Assembly: GCA_021464245.1 (NCBI GenBank)
Contig: JADCRB010000068.1
Location: 5,135,259 to 5,199,258, forward strand
Reading direction: 5' to 3'
DNA length: 64,000 bases
Source: Carallia brachiata
Taxonomy: Eukaryota; Streptophyta; Magnoliopsida; Malpighiales; Rhizophoraceae
Made by a program: the position numbers and the translations under genes. The notes under the pieces were generated by a model that saw nothing but the letters and a program-made list of their open reading frames with translations, was not told the origin of the DNA and did no database searches. Each line of letters starts with the position of its first letter. Within the stretch, counting starts at the first letter, position 1. Positions 35,521 through 49,215 of the stretch are shown piece by piece.

Positions 35521-36554
35521 AGTCACGCACATTCTCTCTCCTTTCCTCCCACACTTTCTCTCTCCACTGTACAGTGAAATAGGGAGAGAGAGCAAGCAAA
35601 GCCAAAGTGAGGAAAAAAAACAAAAGGGAAGAAAAAAGAAAAAGAAGAAATGGGCTTCTGAGAAATGAGTAAAGCAAACGCCTTCTTCTCACTGTTTGGG
35701 GTTTCTTAGAACTGAAAAAGAATTAAACTTTGCCAAGAAACTCAAAAAAAGCTACTCTCTTGAAGCTTACAAAAGCAGAATATGCACACATAAAAATAAA
35801 CGAGTGGATAAAACCCAAATGCCGAATAGCCCCAGAACATCGGATTCGACAAGATCTCATCCCATTGGTCTTTTAGGTATGATTTAGCTATCCAGCATTT
35901 CCCTTCAATTTTCAGCTGAAATGGGTTTTTTTTTTTTTGGTGGTGGAATCTTCACCTGCAAATTTATTGCATTGTCTGTGTTAGTGGGTTTTGTCTACTT
36001 TGGCATTTGCATGTATTTTTTGTGGTGCCCTTTTGAACTAGGTTTGGTTTTATTGAAGCATTTAGTGTTGAGTTTTGTAGAATCAGATCTGGATGCTGCT
36101 CAGTCTTTGGGAAATACTCGTTCTATTTTGAGTTGAATATGAGTTTAGGTGCATTTCTGTCCCCCCTTTTTTTTTTTTTGAATTTATTGTGTTGACGGGT
36201 AGGCATTGAGACTCCAAAGCTAGTGGATTCTTAAATGCTTTCTGTATGCTTAAATTTTGCACTTTCTTCTCATCATTTGGATTTGCAATATGGATTATAA
36301 AATATTGATTTTCTTCTTTGATTTTCATATTTGGAGTTCAGCTGGCATTTTTATCGATTTCAAATTGTGATGTCAGTAATTCATCGTTGGAGTTTTAGTT
36401 ATTTTCTTCTTCAGAATTTGCTCAATGGGTTTGGGGTTCTTGTTTTGAACTTCTTCTGGCTCTGAGGTGCAGTCAACTCACAAGTAGAGGAACATATTTG
36501 TTTAGATGAGGGGGTTCAAGAACAAACTCGTGGTGTAAAACCAGAGCTTTGAAA
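35521..36554 (+). promoter_or_regulatory. leader region of the COP1-interacting-protein-like gene
   Basis: The leader probably begins in the CT-rich stretch near 35540-35570, which contains the perfect palindrome ACTGTACAGT (35567-35576). A first untranslated exon would end near 35876 (TCTTTTAG then GTATGA), and a 5'-untranslated intron would end at CTGAGGTGCAG near 36470, leaving a ~85-base leader before the ATG at 36555. Short upstream start codons are present. Inferred from splice signals only. Confidence 0.4.
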
Positions 36555-39500
36555 ATGAAGTCTGATACAGTTCTCGACTACGCAGTGTTTCGACTCTCTC
36601 CAAAGCGTTCACGGTGAGGAAAATTGTTGCTGGAGTTCCATTTTTCAGGTTGTCTTACTAAGCATAGTTCTTGTTTTATATTCTGTTTTCCTTTTTGGCA
36701 GATGTGAACTGTTTGTTTCAAGCAATGGAGACACAGAGAAGCTTGCTTCTGGACTAGTGAAGCCATTTGTGACTCATTTGAAGGTTGCAGAAGAGCAGGC
36801 TGCACAAGCAGTGCAGTCAATTAAACTTGAAGTTGAAAGACCAAGAAGCAATGACTCGTGGTTTACGAAAGGAACACTTGAGAGGTTATATGTACTGTCA
36901 AATGAATGATCCAATTCTATTGTAGAGTAAAATAATTGTAGATACATCTTTTGTATTCTCGTTTGCAGGTTTGTGCGGTTTGTCAGTACACCTGAGATTT
37001 TGGAGATGGTTAATACATTTGATGCAGAGATGTCTCAACTGGAAGCAGCCCGGAAAATATACTCTGAGGTAAATGCCAATTCATCCTGCAGAGACCATTT
37101 ATGATGAGGATTCAAAGGTTTATCTCCACTGAATTTGGGTTCTTGTCCATTCAGGGGAATGAAGACCATATTTCTGGTGCTTTAGGTATGCTCTCTCTCT
37201 CTCTCTCTCTCTCTCTGTGCCTCCCTTTTGACTTATTGCATCTACTATAAAGTTATTCTATGTAGTCATTTGTTATTTTTTGCATTCATGTCTAAAGGTC
37301 TGGCAACTTAGGCTGTTTATATGTTGGTAAGCATTGGTGCTTGAAAATTGAAGGAAAGTCCTTGCACATGCACATTTATGTTTAAGGACCTCAAAGCAAA
37401 CCTTTTGTTTTGTGTTCTTTTGAATCATCCCCAATTCCATCTCCCACCCCCCACCCTTTATCTATAGACTTGTGAACAGATTATATAATTAGTTCTTTGT
37501 GGCTGAAGTTATATCACATTCTTAGTTTCTGTAAGATATATGATGTAGGACGAACACAAACAACTCGGGAATTTACCCAAAAAATAGAAAAATAACGGGA
37601 ATCCTCTCGAAAAATAAGGAAAACTCCAGGAATCCACCCGTATCAAAAAATAGGGAAAACTATGGGCATCCACCCGAAACACAGGCAGGAATTCACCTGC
37701 AAATTAACGAAATCCATTCATTCAAAACTCAATATCGAATTATCAATTTTCATAAGCAATGTCTCCATAATAAAACTGATATTGAAACCTATTATAGAGC
37801 TAGAATGACGAAACTAAATAAGAATAGAATTCTAACTAGAATATAATTCTAAGTAGGGAAGTAAATCTAAATAGGATTCTAAATAATATAATATCTAACT
37901 TACTTAATAAAATATAAAATATAAATAAATTCCTAAATAATAGAAATCTTCTTTCCTTGTTCCCCATCAATATATGCATGAATTATTTCTGAACTATGAC
38001 CGTAACCACCCATCTTTTCCCGTTTGACAATAATGAAACCAAAGACAGGAAAAAAAATGTAAAAAAGCCAAATAAATTGTAGTTTCCAAGATCAGCTGTT
38101 TTATGATGCTACAAAACATTTTCTTTTATATTACTGCTCATATAACTTCATGGCATTTCTTTGATCAAATATGGAAGTAAATTCTGACGCCATTTTGTCC
38201 TTTTTGTCAGAATTTAGCGAACATTATTCATTTGTTTGTAGACATCTGGATTTGCATCAAATATTTGAGCAGAACTCTATTTCCAAAGATTTTAGTGAAG
38301 TATGCAATGTTTTTCTGCTAATTAATTCTGAATAATCTGCTTCAGGTGGAGATGGAGCCATGACAGCTGCTGATGCAACAAAGTAATGTTCTTTCGTCTT
38401 CCATTCATAACCTCAAACTCGTTTCCTTTGTGAACTAAATCTTCTGCAGTATAAGTGAAATGATATTAATGGGCATCAATTATTGCCAATCACACATTTG
38501 AAAGGAATGAAAATGCTGGGCTATTTTTGGTTGATGATTGATCTTGGATATTTTGACCATGTGGGAATTGTTAGTTCCTGTTTCTAAGTTTATAATGTAT
38601 CAGTTGTGAGATTCAGTCCCTGAAGGTTGAGGATAGTGATGGGGATCATCTGTTCTATTAATTGCAGTGCAATTTTCACAATGACTTATGGTGAACATAT
38701 ATAATGGGGATGGCAACATATAGTTTACTGTTCTCAGTAGGAACGGAAATGGCAATTATATTGCTGCTAGATACACCCATGTATTGTGCTCAATTTGTGC
38801 TTAATTTCATCCTTGTGAAGTTGCTTTCTTAGCATTATGTTTAACTATGCAGGAAGGAACTTCTGAGGGCAATGGATGTACGGCTTGCTGCAGTCTGGCA
38901 GGATCTAACTGCTGCCTGTGCTCGTGCATCAGCGGCTGGCTTCAACTCTGACACTGTGTCAGAACTCCAGCTATTTTCAGGTTGCTTCGGTGCCAACCAT
39001 TTGAAGTAAGTATCATTGGACAAATTCCATTTTAAAAGCCTCCAGGATCTCTCCCTCTCTCTCTCTCTTGCTGTGATCTGGAAATTGGTGATGCGACCAG
39101 ATAAAATAGAAGCAATTATTGTTTTAAGCTTTGTTCTTCTTGAGCAATTTTGTCTCAGATATTTAGTCGAAGGGCCAAATCTAGATGTACAGTACTTGAC
39201 TGATTTCAGCTATATCTTTAACTAATATGTGCTCGAAAGTACTCTATACGGTTCTCACACCAGAATCTAAGCAGAATTCAGTGACCTAGGATTTCAAATT
39301 TTCTGCCACAACCCACAGATTGTTATGCATTTCACCACTCTGGACATGGAAGTTCAGTCACAGTTTTTACATGGTTGCAATTTTCACAATGACTTTCATA
39401 CGATTTCTCATAATTTAGAAGGCACAAACTTTTTTCTATACCCAAAAAAAAAAAAAAAAACTTATTTTCTCAGAATTTTACCTGTCACTATATGACAGGT

Positions 39501-42500
39501 TTAGTAGTTACAGGTTTATTTTATGTTTCTCAAGATCGCATATTCCTTGGTACTTCTCACGCATCTTCTTAACAGGTGTTTAGTACCTTTTTTTCTATCT
39601 GCCAACCCCAGTTAGTCTGTTTTTTGGGTCCCCTGTATTGTTAGTTACAGAATGTTAATTGCAGCGAGGCTTGCACAAGGTTTATATCACTGTGTCAGAG
39701 AAGACCAGACCTAATCAGTCCATGGAAGCCAAGTGTTGAAGATCAAGTGGTTCGATCCTCATGGGGCTCTGACATGTCAATTGAGGACCCCGTTGAAGAG
39801 CCAAGTGGATCCCTCATCGGGCCCCAACAACACTCATTCCAAAATAAATATCAATACCCGCAAGCCAGCCAAGGACAACAGCATCAAAATTTAGCACAAA
39901 ACCAACGCTACTTCAGCCAACCCAAAACGTCCACGTCTGAACAGTCCAGCTCCTCTCTCCTTGGGCACCAGCATAGAAACCAAAACGAGAACAAGGAAGC
40001 ACAGAAAAAGGAGGAGGGTGCCATTGAGTTATCATCGACCAATCAACCTGCTCAACCTGCTAGGCGACTCAGTGTTCAAGACCGTATTAACCTCTTTGAG
40101 AATAAGCAGAAGGAGATTTCTGGTGGTAAACCAGTAGTTGTAGGTAGATCTGCTGAGCTGAGGAGACTATCCTCTGATGTGTCATCTGGAGCTGAAAAAT
40201 CTGTGCTGAGGAGATGGAGTGGCACCAGTGATATGAGCATTGACTTGGGCATCGAAAAGAAGGATATCAACGGTATGGATAGCCCTTTAAGCACAGCCTC
40301 TTTGTCTTCTTTATCTCAAAGCAGAAGTAATGCGTTTGCTGGCTCATTAGATGATAGCAAGGATCAAAAGGGGTTGAGAGATGCAGCCAGTTCATCTACA
40401 ATTGAGCCCAAGGATGTTTTTGGGGTAAAAGGTCAGGACGAGTTGCAGGCATATACTGGTGGTTTTGGGGCAAAGGATGAGGAGGTGGAGTTGAAAGGGA
40501 AAAACAATAGGAAAGATCAATCCGAGCATCGGGGCCAACTGAAGTCCTTTATTGGCAGAGGGGAGCTGGTTGGGTTGGCTGATCAGTCAGCTACAGAGGA
40601 GAAACTGAAGGGTACTTTGGGTTTGGAAGAAAGGACTCTGGGAACAAGGGATCTAGGGATTTCTGAGGAAAAGTCAAGTGGTCTTCAGGATACGGTGGAG
40701 AGCGTTGCGGAAGAACCGGCCTCGTTTGCAGAGCCAGATTGGAAGCTCTGTGGGCAAGGTGACAGATGTTCAATTAGGACTAAGGGTGGAGGATGTTGAA
40801 GTAAGGGATCAATTGCTGAATATGATGAAGTTGAAGGGCTCTCAGTCTCATACTCGATCTCTTTCAGAGCAGCTTGAAAGTGGTTTTGGAATGAAAGTTG
40901 AGGAGAGGTCAGCAAAAGAGATTCAGGGTGATCAGTCGGTGTCTTCCCTGGAGTGGAGATTGTCTACTGGAGAAGTTGAACGTGATGGAAGGAAGGATTC
41001 TGTACTTTCTGGAAAAGAGGCTATGAAAGTGGATGATCTCCCAGTTCCAAAAATGAAGGTCCAGAATTCAATTTCCACTGGTGCACAACAGAGAAGGAAG
41101 ATGCAGGGAAGGAGAGAAGAGATTGGTTCTGTTTTGGGTACTAACAATGCTGCTTTCCCTAATAAAAAGTCTTCTGAGAGCCGAGAGAGCTTTGGTAGTT
41201 CACAAACACCATCAATGGAACAAACCCAAAGGATGAGGCTGTCTAAGGGCAGTCAAGAGCTCAATCATGAGCTGAAAATTAAGGCAAATGAGCTTGAGAA
41301 GCTTTTTGCAGAACACAAGCTTCGGGTTCCTGGGGATCAATCCAATTCTACACGAAAACAGGCAACAAATTCACAGTACAGGAAATCAGCAACAACAGAG
41401 ATATCTCCAGTGCAGGTCCTGGATAAAGAGACAGTAATTGAACCTATTGTGAGTGATAATGATATCTCAGAGTTTAATACTCCACAAAAGAAGACGGCAA
41501 ACTATCAGGAATTTGGAAATTCTCTCAAGAAGAACATTTCTGAGTTCAGTTTTTCAGATGATTCTAGAGGAAAATTCTATGAGAAGTATGTGCAGAAAAG
41601 AGATGCAAAACTGAGGGAAGAGTGGGGTACAAAAAGAGCAGAGAAGGAAGCCAAATTGAAGGCCATGCAAGATAGCCTCGAGCGAAGTAGAGCTGAGATG
41701 AAGGCCAGTCTTTCTGCTTCTGCAGACAAAAAAGAGTCAGTAACTAGTACTCGTAGACGTTCAGATCATTTCAGAAAGTTCAATCTCCATTCAAGCATGA
41801 AGAAAGAGCAGGTATTCCATTGTTAATTTGACATCTGTAAGAAATAAGTATAGTGCTGAACGTGGATATTCATTTTTTATTTGATCATTAGAATCTCAAA
41901 AGCTTCCCTATTTCATAAAGTTTTCCTTCCTGACAGCAGCCAGTGGATTCCACTCAAAGTGAAGAGGATGAAGAACCTTCTGAATTGTCAGAAGAGAAAT
42001 GTTGTGGACAAGATAGGTCATTCATGAGGTATCTTTTGTAGATGGTTCTTCTAAAAGCTCCCAAAACAGGAAGCCTTTGCCAAACAGAAAGTCATCTTCA
42101 TCTACCCCTCGCTCCACAGCAGTACCACTTCCACGATCATCAGCCAAACTCTCATACTCCAATTCTGGGAGGCGGAGAGGGCAATCAGAAAATCCTCTTG
42201 CACAGTCCGTTCCTAACTTTTCTGATTTGAGGAAAGAGAATACAAAGCCAACTTCTGGTGTCAGCAAAACAGGAAACCGCACACAGACGAGAACCTATTC
42301 CCGCAGCAAGAGTACTAGTGAGGAGATGCCTCATGCCAAGGAAGAGAAGCATAGACGTTCTGAGTCATTGAGGAAGAGCACTGCTAATCCTGGTGAGTTA
42401 AAGGATTTGTCCCCTGATGGTGTTATTTTGGCACCATTGAAGTTTGATGAAGAGCAAATTGAAGAAGGCTTTTATGAGAAATCATCAAAAAATGTGGAAC

Positions 42501-44753
42501 CAAAGTCTTTTCTCAGGAAGGGTGATGCCAGTGTTGCCAAACAAAGAGCTTCAGTAGTATCTGAGACTTTGACACATGGAGAAGAATTTGAATCGCCCAT
42601 GGAGTTGGATGATTCAATTGATGCGGCAACAAGGGAAAAGGAAGGTTTCGAAACAACAGAGGTTGAAGATTCTGCTAATGCGAATAATGGAAAAGTGAGT
42701 TTAAGCCAGGATTTTGACAAGATAGGTTTGTCTGGGTCTGAGAATGGTGATTATCTGGGATCTCTTACTCACATTGATCCTTCTTTGGTTGTTGAAATGC
42801 CTTCTTCTGTGCCCTCTACATACCACGCACAAGACTCAGCAGGAGAAAGCCCTGTATCATGGAACTCACAAATGCATCAGGTGTTTACCTACCCGCATGA
42901 GACTTCAGATATAGATGCTTCTTTGGACTCTCCAACAGGGAGCCCAGCATCCTGGAACTCCCACTCACTGTCCCAAGCTGAAGCTGATGGAGCTCAGATG
43001 CGGAAGAAGTGGGGAAATTCTCAGAAGCCTATTCTTTTTGCCCATTCGTCTCATAATCAGTCTCGCAAGGACGTGACAAAAGGGTTTAAACGGCTGCTGA
43101 AATTTGGAAGGAAGAGCCGAGGAACAGATAATCTGGTCGATTGGATTTCTGCTACAACTTCTGAAGGAGATGATGACACAGAGGATGGGCGAGATCCTGC
43201 CAATCGGTCATCGGAAGATTTGAGGAAATCACGAATGGGTTTCTCACAAGGTCATCCTTCTGACGATAGCTTCAATGAAAGCGAATTGTTCAATGAACAT
43301 GGTAATTTATATACTTTCTTTTTTGTTTAAGATTGTTGATTGCTCTGGCTGCCTATATGAATTTGACATCAAATATTTAGTTGTCCTAACTTCTGCATAT
43401 TTTAGTGAGCATATTATGGACATGGTTGTTGTTAAACCTATTAGGAAATATGTTTAGCTATTTAGTCCACCTGATTTTTAGACATTAGTGTGTAAGAACT
43501 TATCAAGCGGCATGACTTGCCATTGTATTCAACAGGGGGGTAACCTTCTTAACATGTGGCAATCGTCTGCAAATAATCTTCATGGATAATACGTATTCCA
43601 TTTTCACTAGTTATTTTCCTTATATTTTTTTTTGTTGCTTGGGGTGCTGGAGGAGGGTGGGCTCGGGAGGTTTTTTGGCATCTGTTTTTGGTTCGTAGGA
43701 ATTCCCTGATGGTTTTGAGTTGTTACCATGCTTCCCTTGCAGTTCAAGCCTTGCATAGCTCTATACCAGCACCTCCCGTGAACTTCAAACTAAGGGATGA
43801 TCATGTGTCGGGAAGCTCTATAAAAGGTGAATTTCTCTGTGTGTCGTGCCAATATAAGCCTTTTTCCATTTAAGTTATTTCTCTTGGAAGTCAATTACCA
43901 ACATATTAGGCTGCAGAATTTTCCAAAAAGATTGTGGACTTTTTGACTGTTTCTGATGTGTTCCAAACTGCTCGGTGTTGCAGATTGTATGCTGTAGTTG
44001 ACCTGAGGTTACACTTGGGCTGAAAATAATCTCTCACACCTTGCTTATATTATGAATTTAACGATATAAAAGGAAACTAGAAGCGTTGTTTTGTTGATGC
44101 CAATCACTTGGCTACTGCAACAAGCCTAGCTGAGTGAAACCAGGCCAATTACATATGTGGGAATAAAAGAACTACATCTTGTGGCTTTTTAGTTGGTATT
44201 TGTGAGCTAGCAGGTTCAAGAACTTCCCACACTGAAAATGGCCATCAACTGGATTGACTGAAAATAGATCTGTGGTTTTTTTAGGGGGAAGGCATCCTTC
44301 ATGATGGGTTCCCCAATTGATGTGGGGATAAAAGAACATGAATCTTGCAGTAAAAAATGACTGCATACCCATCTTATTTCCAGTTTACAAGGGGTTCATA
44401 TCATTTTTTATTTAAGGAATGAATGAGGGCATGTAGGAAAGCTTTTATTTCTATTAGAGATAGGTTGATTGTTTAATGCTTCAAAACGCATGTAATGGGG
44501 ATTAAACCGTGGACGTTGGCCCATATTGGGGTAATTGGGTTCATCAAAAACATGCTGGGGGAAGATCCTTGGTTCGGGTGTTAAACCCCACACTATGGGT
44601 GGCTAATCAACCTTTATAATTTTACCCAGTTTCTGAGGCCTTCCGGATTGACATGGTAAACTTATGTTTTTAAGTATTCATTTTACAGCGCCAAGGTCAT
44701 TCTTCTCACTCTCGTCCTTCCGAAGCAAGGGAGGTGACTCAAAGCTCAGATGA
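36555..44753 (+). CDS. COP1-interacting-protein-like (CIP7-related) protein, two frame breaks
   Basis: Homologous to plant proteins annotated as COP1-interacting protein-related; CIP7 is a positive light-signalling factor bound by the COP1 ubiquitin ligase, and the role here is inferred. Ten exons: 36555-36613, 36702-36884, 36969-37068, 37155-37185, 38346-38382, 38853-39005, 39665-41811, 41937-43301, 43743-43826 and 44689-44753, together about 1,407 residues. The conserved N-terminal ~190 residues include [34 protein letters not shown] and the Ala-rich [20 protein letters not shown]. Then comes a long hydrophilic region with [13 protein letters not shown], a Lys/Glu coiled coil ([16 protein letters not shown]), [30 protein letters not shown] and the closing [16 protein letters not shown]. 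The frame breaks inside exon 7 (between 40657 and 40799) and exon 8 (between 42017 and 42041); elsewhere every splice keeps phase. The two breaks sum to zero modulo 3. Exon 8 has a CAGCAG acceptor. A (CT)n tract follows exon 4. Confidence 0.85.
37545..38020. repeat. probable transposon-derived insertion in intron 4 of the CIP-like gene
   Basis: This part of intron 4 differs from its surroundings: it has several spaced CACCCG/CTCGGGAATTTACCC motifs, then AT-rich text with repeated TAGAATTCTA/CTAAATAGGATTCTAAAT words. It resembles part of an LTR or TRIM-type element, but I found no clear ends or target duplication. Confidence 0.3.
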
Positions 44754-47700
44754 CTGCTTATGATTGAAGTTTGGAGCTATTGTTTGGAATCACCCCAAGT
44801 TACTGGGTGTAAAGGGATAAGTATAGAACAAAACAGGCTTGTGCGGGAACTTCTTGTATATTCAATCCAACAAAAATACCACCTTTTGGTGTTGTAGTGA
44901 TTTTGGTAGTCTAGGGAGCATTCTTTTTTCTTCTGTCATTTGCTCTAGCTCTTGTATGATCTTAAATGGGATGCTGAAATTCAACTCCTATTAGAACTAG
45001 AGCTGTTGTCAGTCTAAGAAGAGTGACAGTGCCTATACAGATTCATAGATTGTAATCGATGACTTCTTTATTTTGTTATTTTTAATCATCTTACCAATAC
45101 CGATTGTTGGCATGTATACCATTACATTTAGCACTATTAATATCATCTCCTTTTATCTTCTTGTACAAAAAGGCAATGCTGTTGCATTTAAGTGAACTTG
45201 TTTGTGTTGTGATTATTGTTAGACCTTTGGATGTTTTTGTTGGATTCTCATGCTTATGAATGCCTTGTCTTGTCCAGATTGCTTGAACCTTTTCCAGGTT
45301 TAATAATATATAGTGCTAATAGGAAGTTTGAGTATTTTCCATGTTTGATTATGAATTCTCTTAAAAGCAGAGAACCCCACCATTTTGCTTCTTTTTTTTT
45401 TCCTATAAAAAAAAATTTCTATTAGAGTTTGGTCAAAATGTTTTTCTTTTTTTGACAAAAATTTGGAATGTGTTTCACGACACAATTGGAAATTGTCAAA
45501 GACATAGGTGCCAAAATTTCGTAAAAAAAAAATTAAAAAAAAAATAAAATATATATATATATATATATATATATGATAAAAATGCCACATGGTTCTTGTT
45601 GTCCTAACCATGAAATCACAATTCGAAAAACACAATTGAAAATTTTGTCAAAGATCTTGGGGCCAAAATTTCCTTAAAAAATAATAATAATAATAATAAT
45701 TTGACAAAAATGCCACATGGTTCTCGTTGTCTTAACCATGAAATCACAGTTCGAAATCACTAACTAATAACTATTCCAAATCCAGGATGGAGAACAAGTT
45801 TTTGACTTGCTCTGCGTTTTATTAACTTAAGAGACTCATATTTCTTTATTTTTCTGTTTTGTAAGTTAGCCATATTTTGAGAGGAAGAGAGGTACAGAGT
45901 TATATAGGGAGGATGGATGATTGCAAATAATCACCGTGATTTGGGATTAGATTTGAAATTGACAACCCATCTTGGATGCTATCCAATAATTTTTGGTGCT
46001 TAAGACGCATATATACACTTTATATCATGGAATATATACTTGTTGGGGCACTTAAAGTGATGTGTCTGTCTCCCTGTAGCTGCTTCCTTACATTATTTTT
46101 CCCACGAGTCTCGGGTTAATACGGACACCATTGGTTCCTTTGCTTTTTAGAGTCTTACAAAAAGTAGTTTTTTTTTTGTTTGACAAAATGTAAAATTAAG
46201 GGTAATGCCTCGTATTCTTGTTATAAAGCATCACCATTTTGTGTGTAGGAGATGTGAAGCGACTAAATGATTACTGCACTCTTTGCGTCAAACAGTGAAC
46301 GTAAATTTAGTCTCATCACTTAACCACAATAGATTCAAAAAATGCAAAGTTATACTGAATTAGATTCCATGGCCAAGTGTTCCATGGCCAAGGCCTACTG
46401 GACGATGTAACAGAAACTTAGTATTGTAATTAACTATAAATAAACGCAGCGATGCTCTAGAGGCCTAGAGGGTGCAAGCAAGCTGTTACCAAAATGATAT
46501 GATACAATGTTGGCTTGGTCAACACCGCCAGAATTTTTGGTGGGTTTTCGTTCGTTAGCCTCTATGATTGATGACAAATGGAACAAAATTGGCAACTGTT
46601 TAAATTGTTAATTCTGAGACGTCAGAAAATCTCGATCTGCCTCTTTCCCACATCCTTGTTTAAATCAAATGTTTTTTTTTTTTTTTTTTTGTCCTTTGTT
46701 CAATGGAACAATTAGGGAATCAGAAAACCATTGCATTGACGAGGACAAAAATCTTAAGAAGAGCTGAGTTAATTACCATGGAGACCTGGCTCATCGTCAG
46801 ATAAAATATTAATTATTCGTCTTCCGCTCAAAAAGGTGGTACATGTTTTTGCCTCGGGCCGGAATTTTCAAGTGGAGCCGGCCTGGCCGGCTGTCACAAC
46901 CGCCGTCCCACTCAAAGTGGCGATGGCCAATGCGCCACGTTTTCTTTTTTCTTTTTCGGTTTAAAAAAAACTTATTAATTTTAGTTAAGTTGTTTGGGAG
47001 TATTAACAAAATAAAACTAATTATAATTTTAAAAATTGAATCATTTTGATAATCAAATCGGTGAATCTGTAACTTAAAATTCAAATCAATTCAGTTTCAT
47101 CATATAATCAGAGAAGGAAATGAACTACTCAAAAATCATATAAACCTAATTGAATTAATGACCCAAAAATTAACGAATTCATACAATTCAATTGTTATTC
47201 AATTTTTTTCTTTAAAATCCTCCAAAATTGATTTCAACCAAATGCAAATCAAGACTCTAATTTAACAAACTCCTTAATTCATTTGTACAATGTGACACGA
47301 TTGATGATTTTAAGAGTCACACTCTAGAATGAATATATTAAATCACTAATTAAAATTATCTTACACGTAGCCAACAAAAGATGTAACATTTTTGGACCAT
47401 ATCTGTTATCTCAATGGTATTTTATTTTTGAATATAAATAATCCATTGATTGAGAAGCTACTTCAAATGTTAGAATAGTAAAACTTGTTTATACTTTAAT
47501 TCTATTTTCGTTATAAGTAGACTTTTATTTTCTTTTTATAGTAGGATAGCAAATATTTCTTATTATTTTATTAAATAGGAATTAACTCACCGGTCCGACA
47601 CCAATTCATCAGTTAGACCATTAATCTAATGATTCGACCTTCTTACTGGATCAATAATTGGTCTGATTTTAAAAACTATGATATTGACCATTAAATTATT

Positions 47701-49100
47701 AAATTCATAGAAACGAAAAAATAGATGAATTACTTGATAATATTGTATTAAACTGTATAATTATTTTTAAACTACTTAAATAAAGTTAAGTAATATTATT
47801 TTATTGTTATTATTATTATTTTTGGGAGGCGGGATCAACCATAGCCACTCTTCCACCGTGGATTATATTTGATGTGCATAAATGTTTATGGTTAAATTTA
47901 TTTTACTCCTTTAAAATTTAGTTCTTTTGTTTCTCTTGGTCTTGCGGGAATTTCAATTTGTACTTTAAATTTTTTTTTATTTTTTTATTTTTAGCAATTG
48001 TGATCCCTTGTTTAGATTTTCACACCGTTTCAAATATATTTAAGTTTTTTGGTTTTTGGTTAAAATAATAATGATCCGTTTTATAGTTTTGGTTAAAAAA
48101 ATTTAAACTTATTTGAAACAACGTCACTTTAACTATATTTAATTAGTGAAATCGACGAAATCTTACTACAGGATCTCAATTATAAAAATAAAAAACATGG
48201 GTTTCACGATACAAATTAAAACCTAAAGAAGTGGGATGCAAAAAGATAGATCACAAAGAGGTAAAATACATTTAACCATAAATCTTCAAACTCATCTCCT
48301 CACGGTTCTTCCTTAGTAGATGCGCACAAAGTCTTCTTAACTCACATCTATTTTCCTTTTGTCATATAACACAAGGGGAAGAGACGAGGACGATGAACTA
48401 AGTGAAAGATATTGCCTGATAAATCCAGAGTAATTAATGTAAGAAAATAATTCTTCCTTTTTATTTTTTGTTACTACTTACAGGACGGCTATAAAGTAAA
48501 GAAAGAATAATAGAGCTATTAATATTTAAATATAAGATTTAGATATCTCAACAGAACGTTTCAATTAGTTGTGTTAAAAATATAAAATAGAAATAATACT
48601 TTTTCTAATTTAAGAGTTTAAAATTTATGCTAAAGATTTTTAAAACATATCAAGATTAACGTGTGTTTACTTGAGATCGGAAAAAAAAATTCAATTCAAA
48701 AAAATTATTTAGTTTTGTGAGGTATAAGAATAGATTATACAATAAACTTTAATACACTTTTTTTCATGTGAATTATAGATGAATAACACTTTTTATACTT
48801 ATTAATCTTTTTTGCGAGTATAGTCAACACATCATTTCAAATCACATAAATCTATATATATATATATATATATTATATTTCAACTTGGTCTTAATTAAAA
48901 TTTTCTTTGCCACTTGCATGCATTTGAGATTGAGTTATATATATATATATGCGCTACTTTAACGATTTGTTCCAAATGTAACATCTTTGGATCCTACGAA
49001 CAAAAAATTAAATCAGGCGGCAAAATTAAAGATGTGATGGAGTTTCTTAGCAAATGTCATATCCATTAATAGACTGTCTTTGCTAACAAAGTTGAACCTT
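44754..49100. other. intergenic, includes CIP-like gene 3' region
   Basis: The 3' untranslated region of the CIP-like gene probably reaches about 45200. After the minisatellite at 45481 the DNA is AT-rich. A short GC-rich island at 46850-46945 (GGAGCCGGCCTGGCCGGC) is not part of a gene I can support. Bases 47588-47690 contain CCGGTCCGAC and GGTCTGATTTTAAAAACTAT, reminiscent of the hAT element at 8.1 kb but badly decayed. (TA)n runs occur at 48854-48872 and 48938-48950. Confidence 0.45.
45481..45756 (+). repeat. two-copy tandem repeat with different microsatellites inside each copy
   Basis: Copy 1 (45481-45628) and copy 2 (about 45631-45756) share ACACAATTG-AAATT-TGTCAA, GGCCAAAATTTCC/G, AAAAATGCCACATGGTTCT, TTGTC-TAACCATGAAAT and CACA-TTCGAAA. 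The middle of copy 1 is an A-run plus (AT)n; the middle of copy 2 is (AAT)n. Confidence 0.85.
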
Positions 49101-49215
49101 TTTTTTTTCCTTGATCATGGCTACCTCGTGCTTCTTCTACATCTCTTAAATCTTCTTTCTGTCTCACTGCCCACATTTTCTCATAATTTCAAGGCCCTTT
49201 GCATTTGCCTCAGCC

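Noticed and set aside
40720..40780. 43-base intron as an explanation of the first frame break in the CIP-like gene
   Set aside because: It restores phase but is below usual plant intron length and lacks an AT-rich body; recorded as an alternative only.
42029..42041. 13-base intron GTATC...GTAG at the second frame break
   Set aside because: Far too short to be spliced.
46850..46945. Small GC-rich island as a promoter or gene start
   Set aside because: There is no open frame, TATA box or downstream gene in a suitable position; it may be part of an old repeat.
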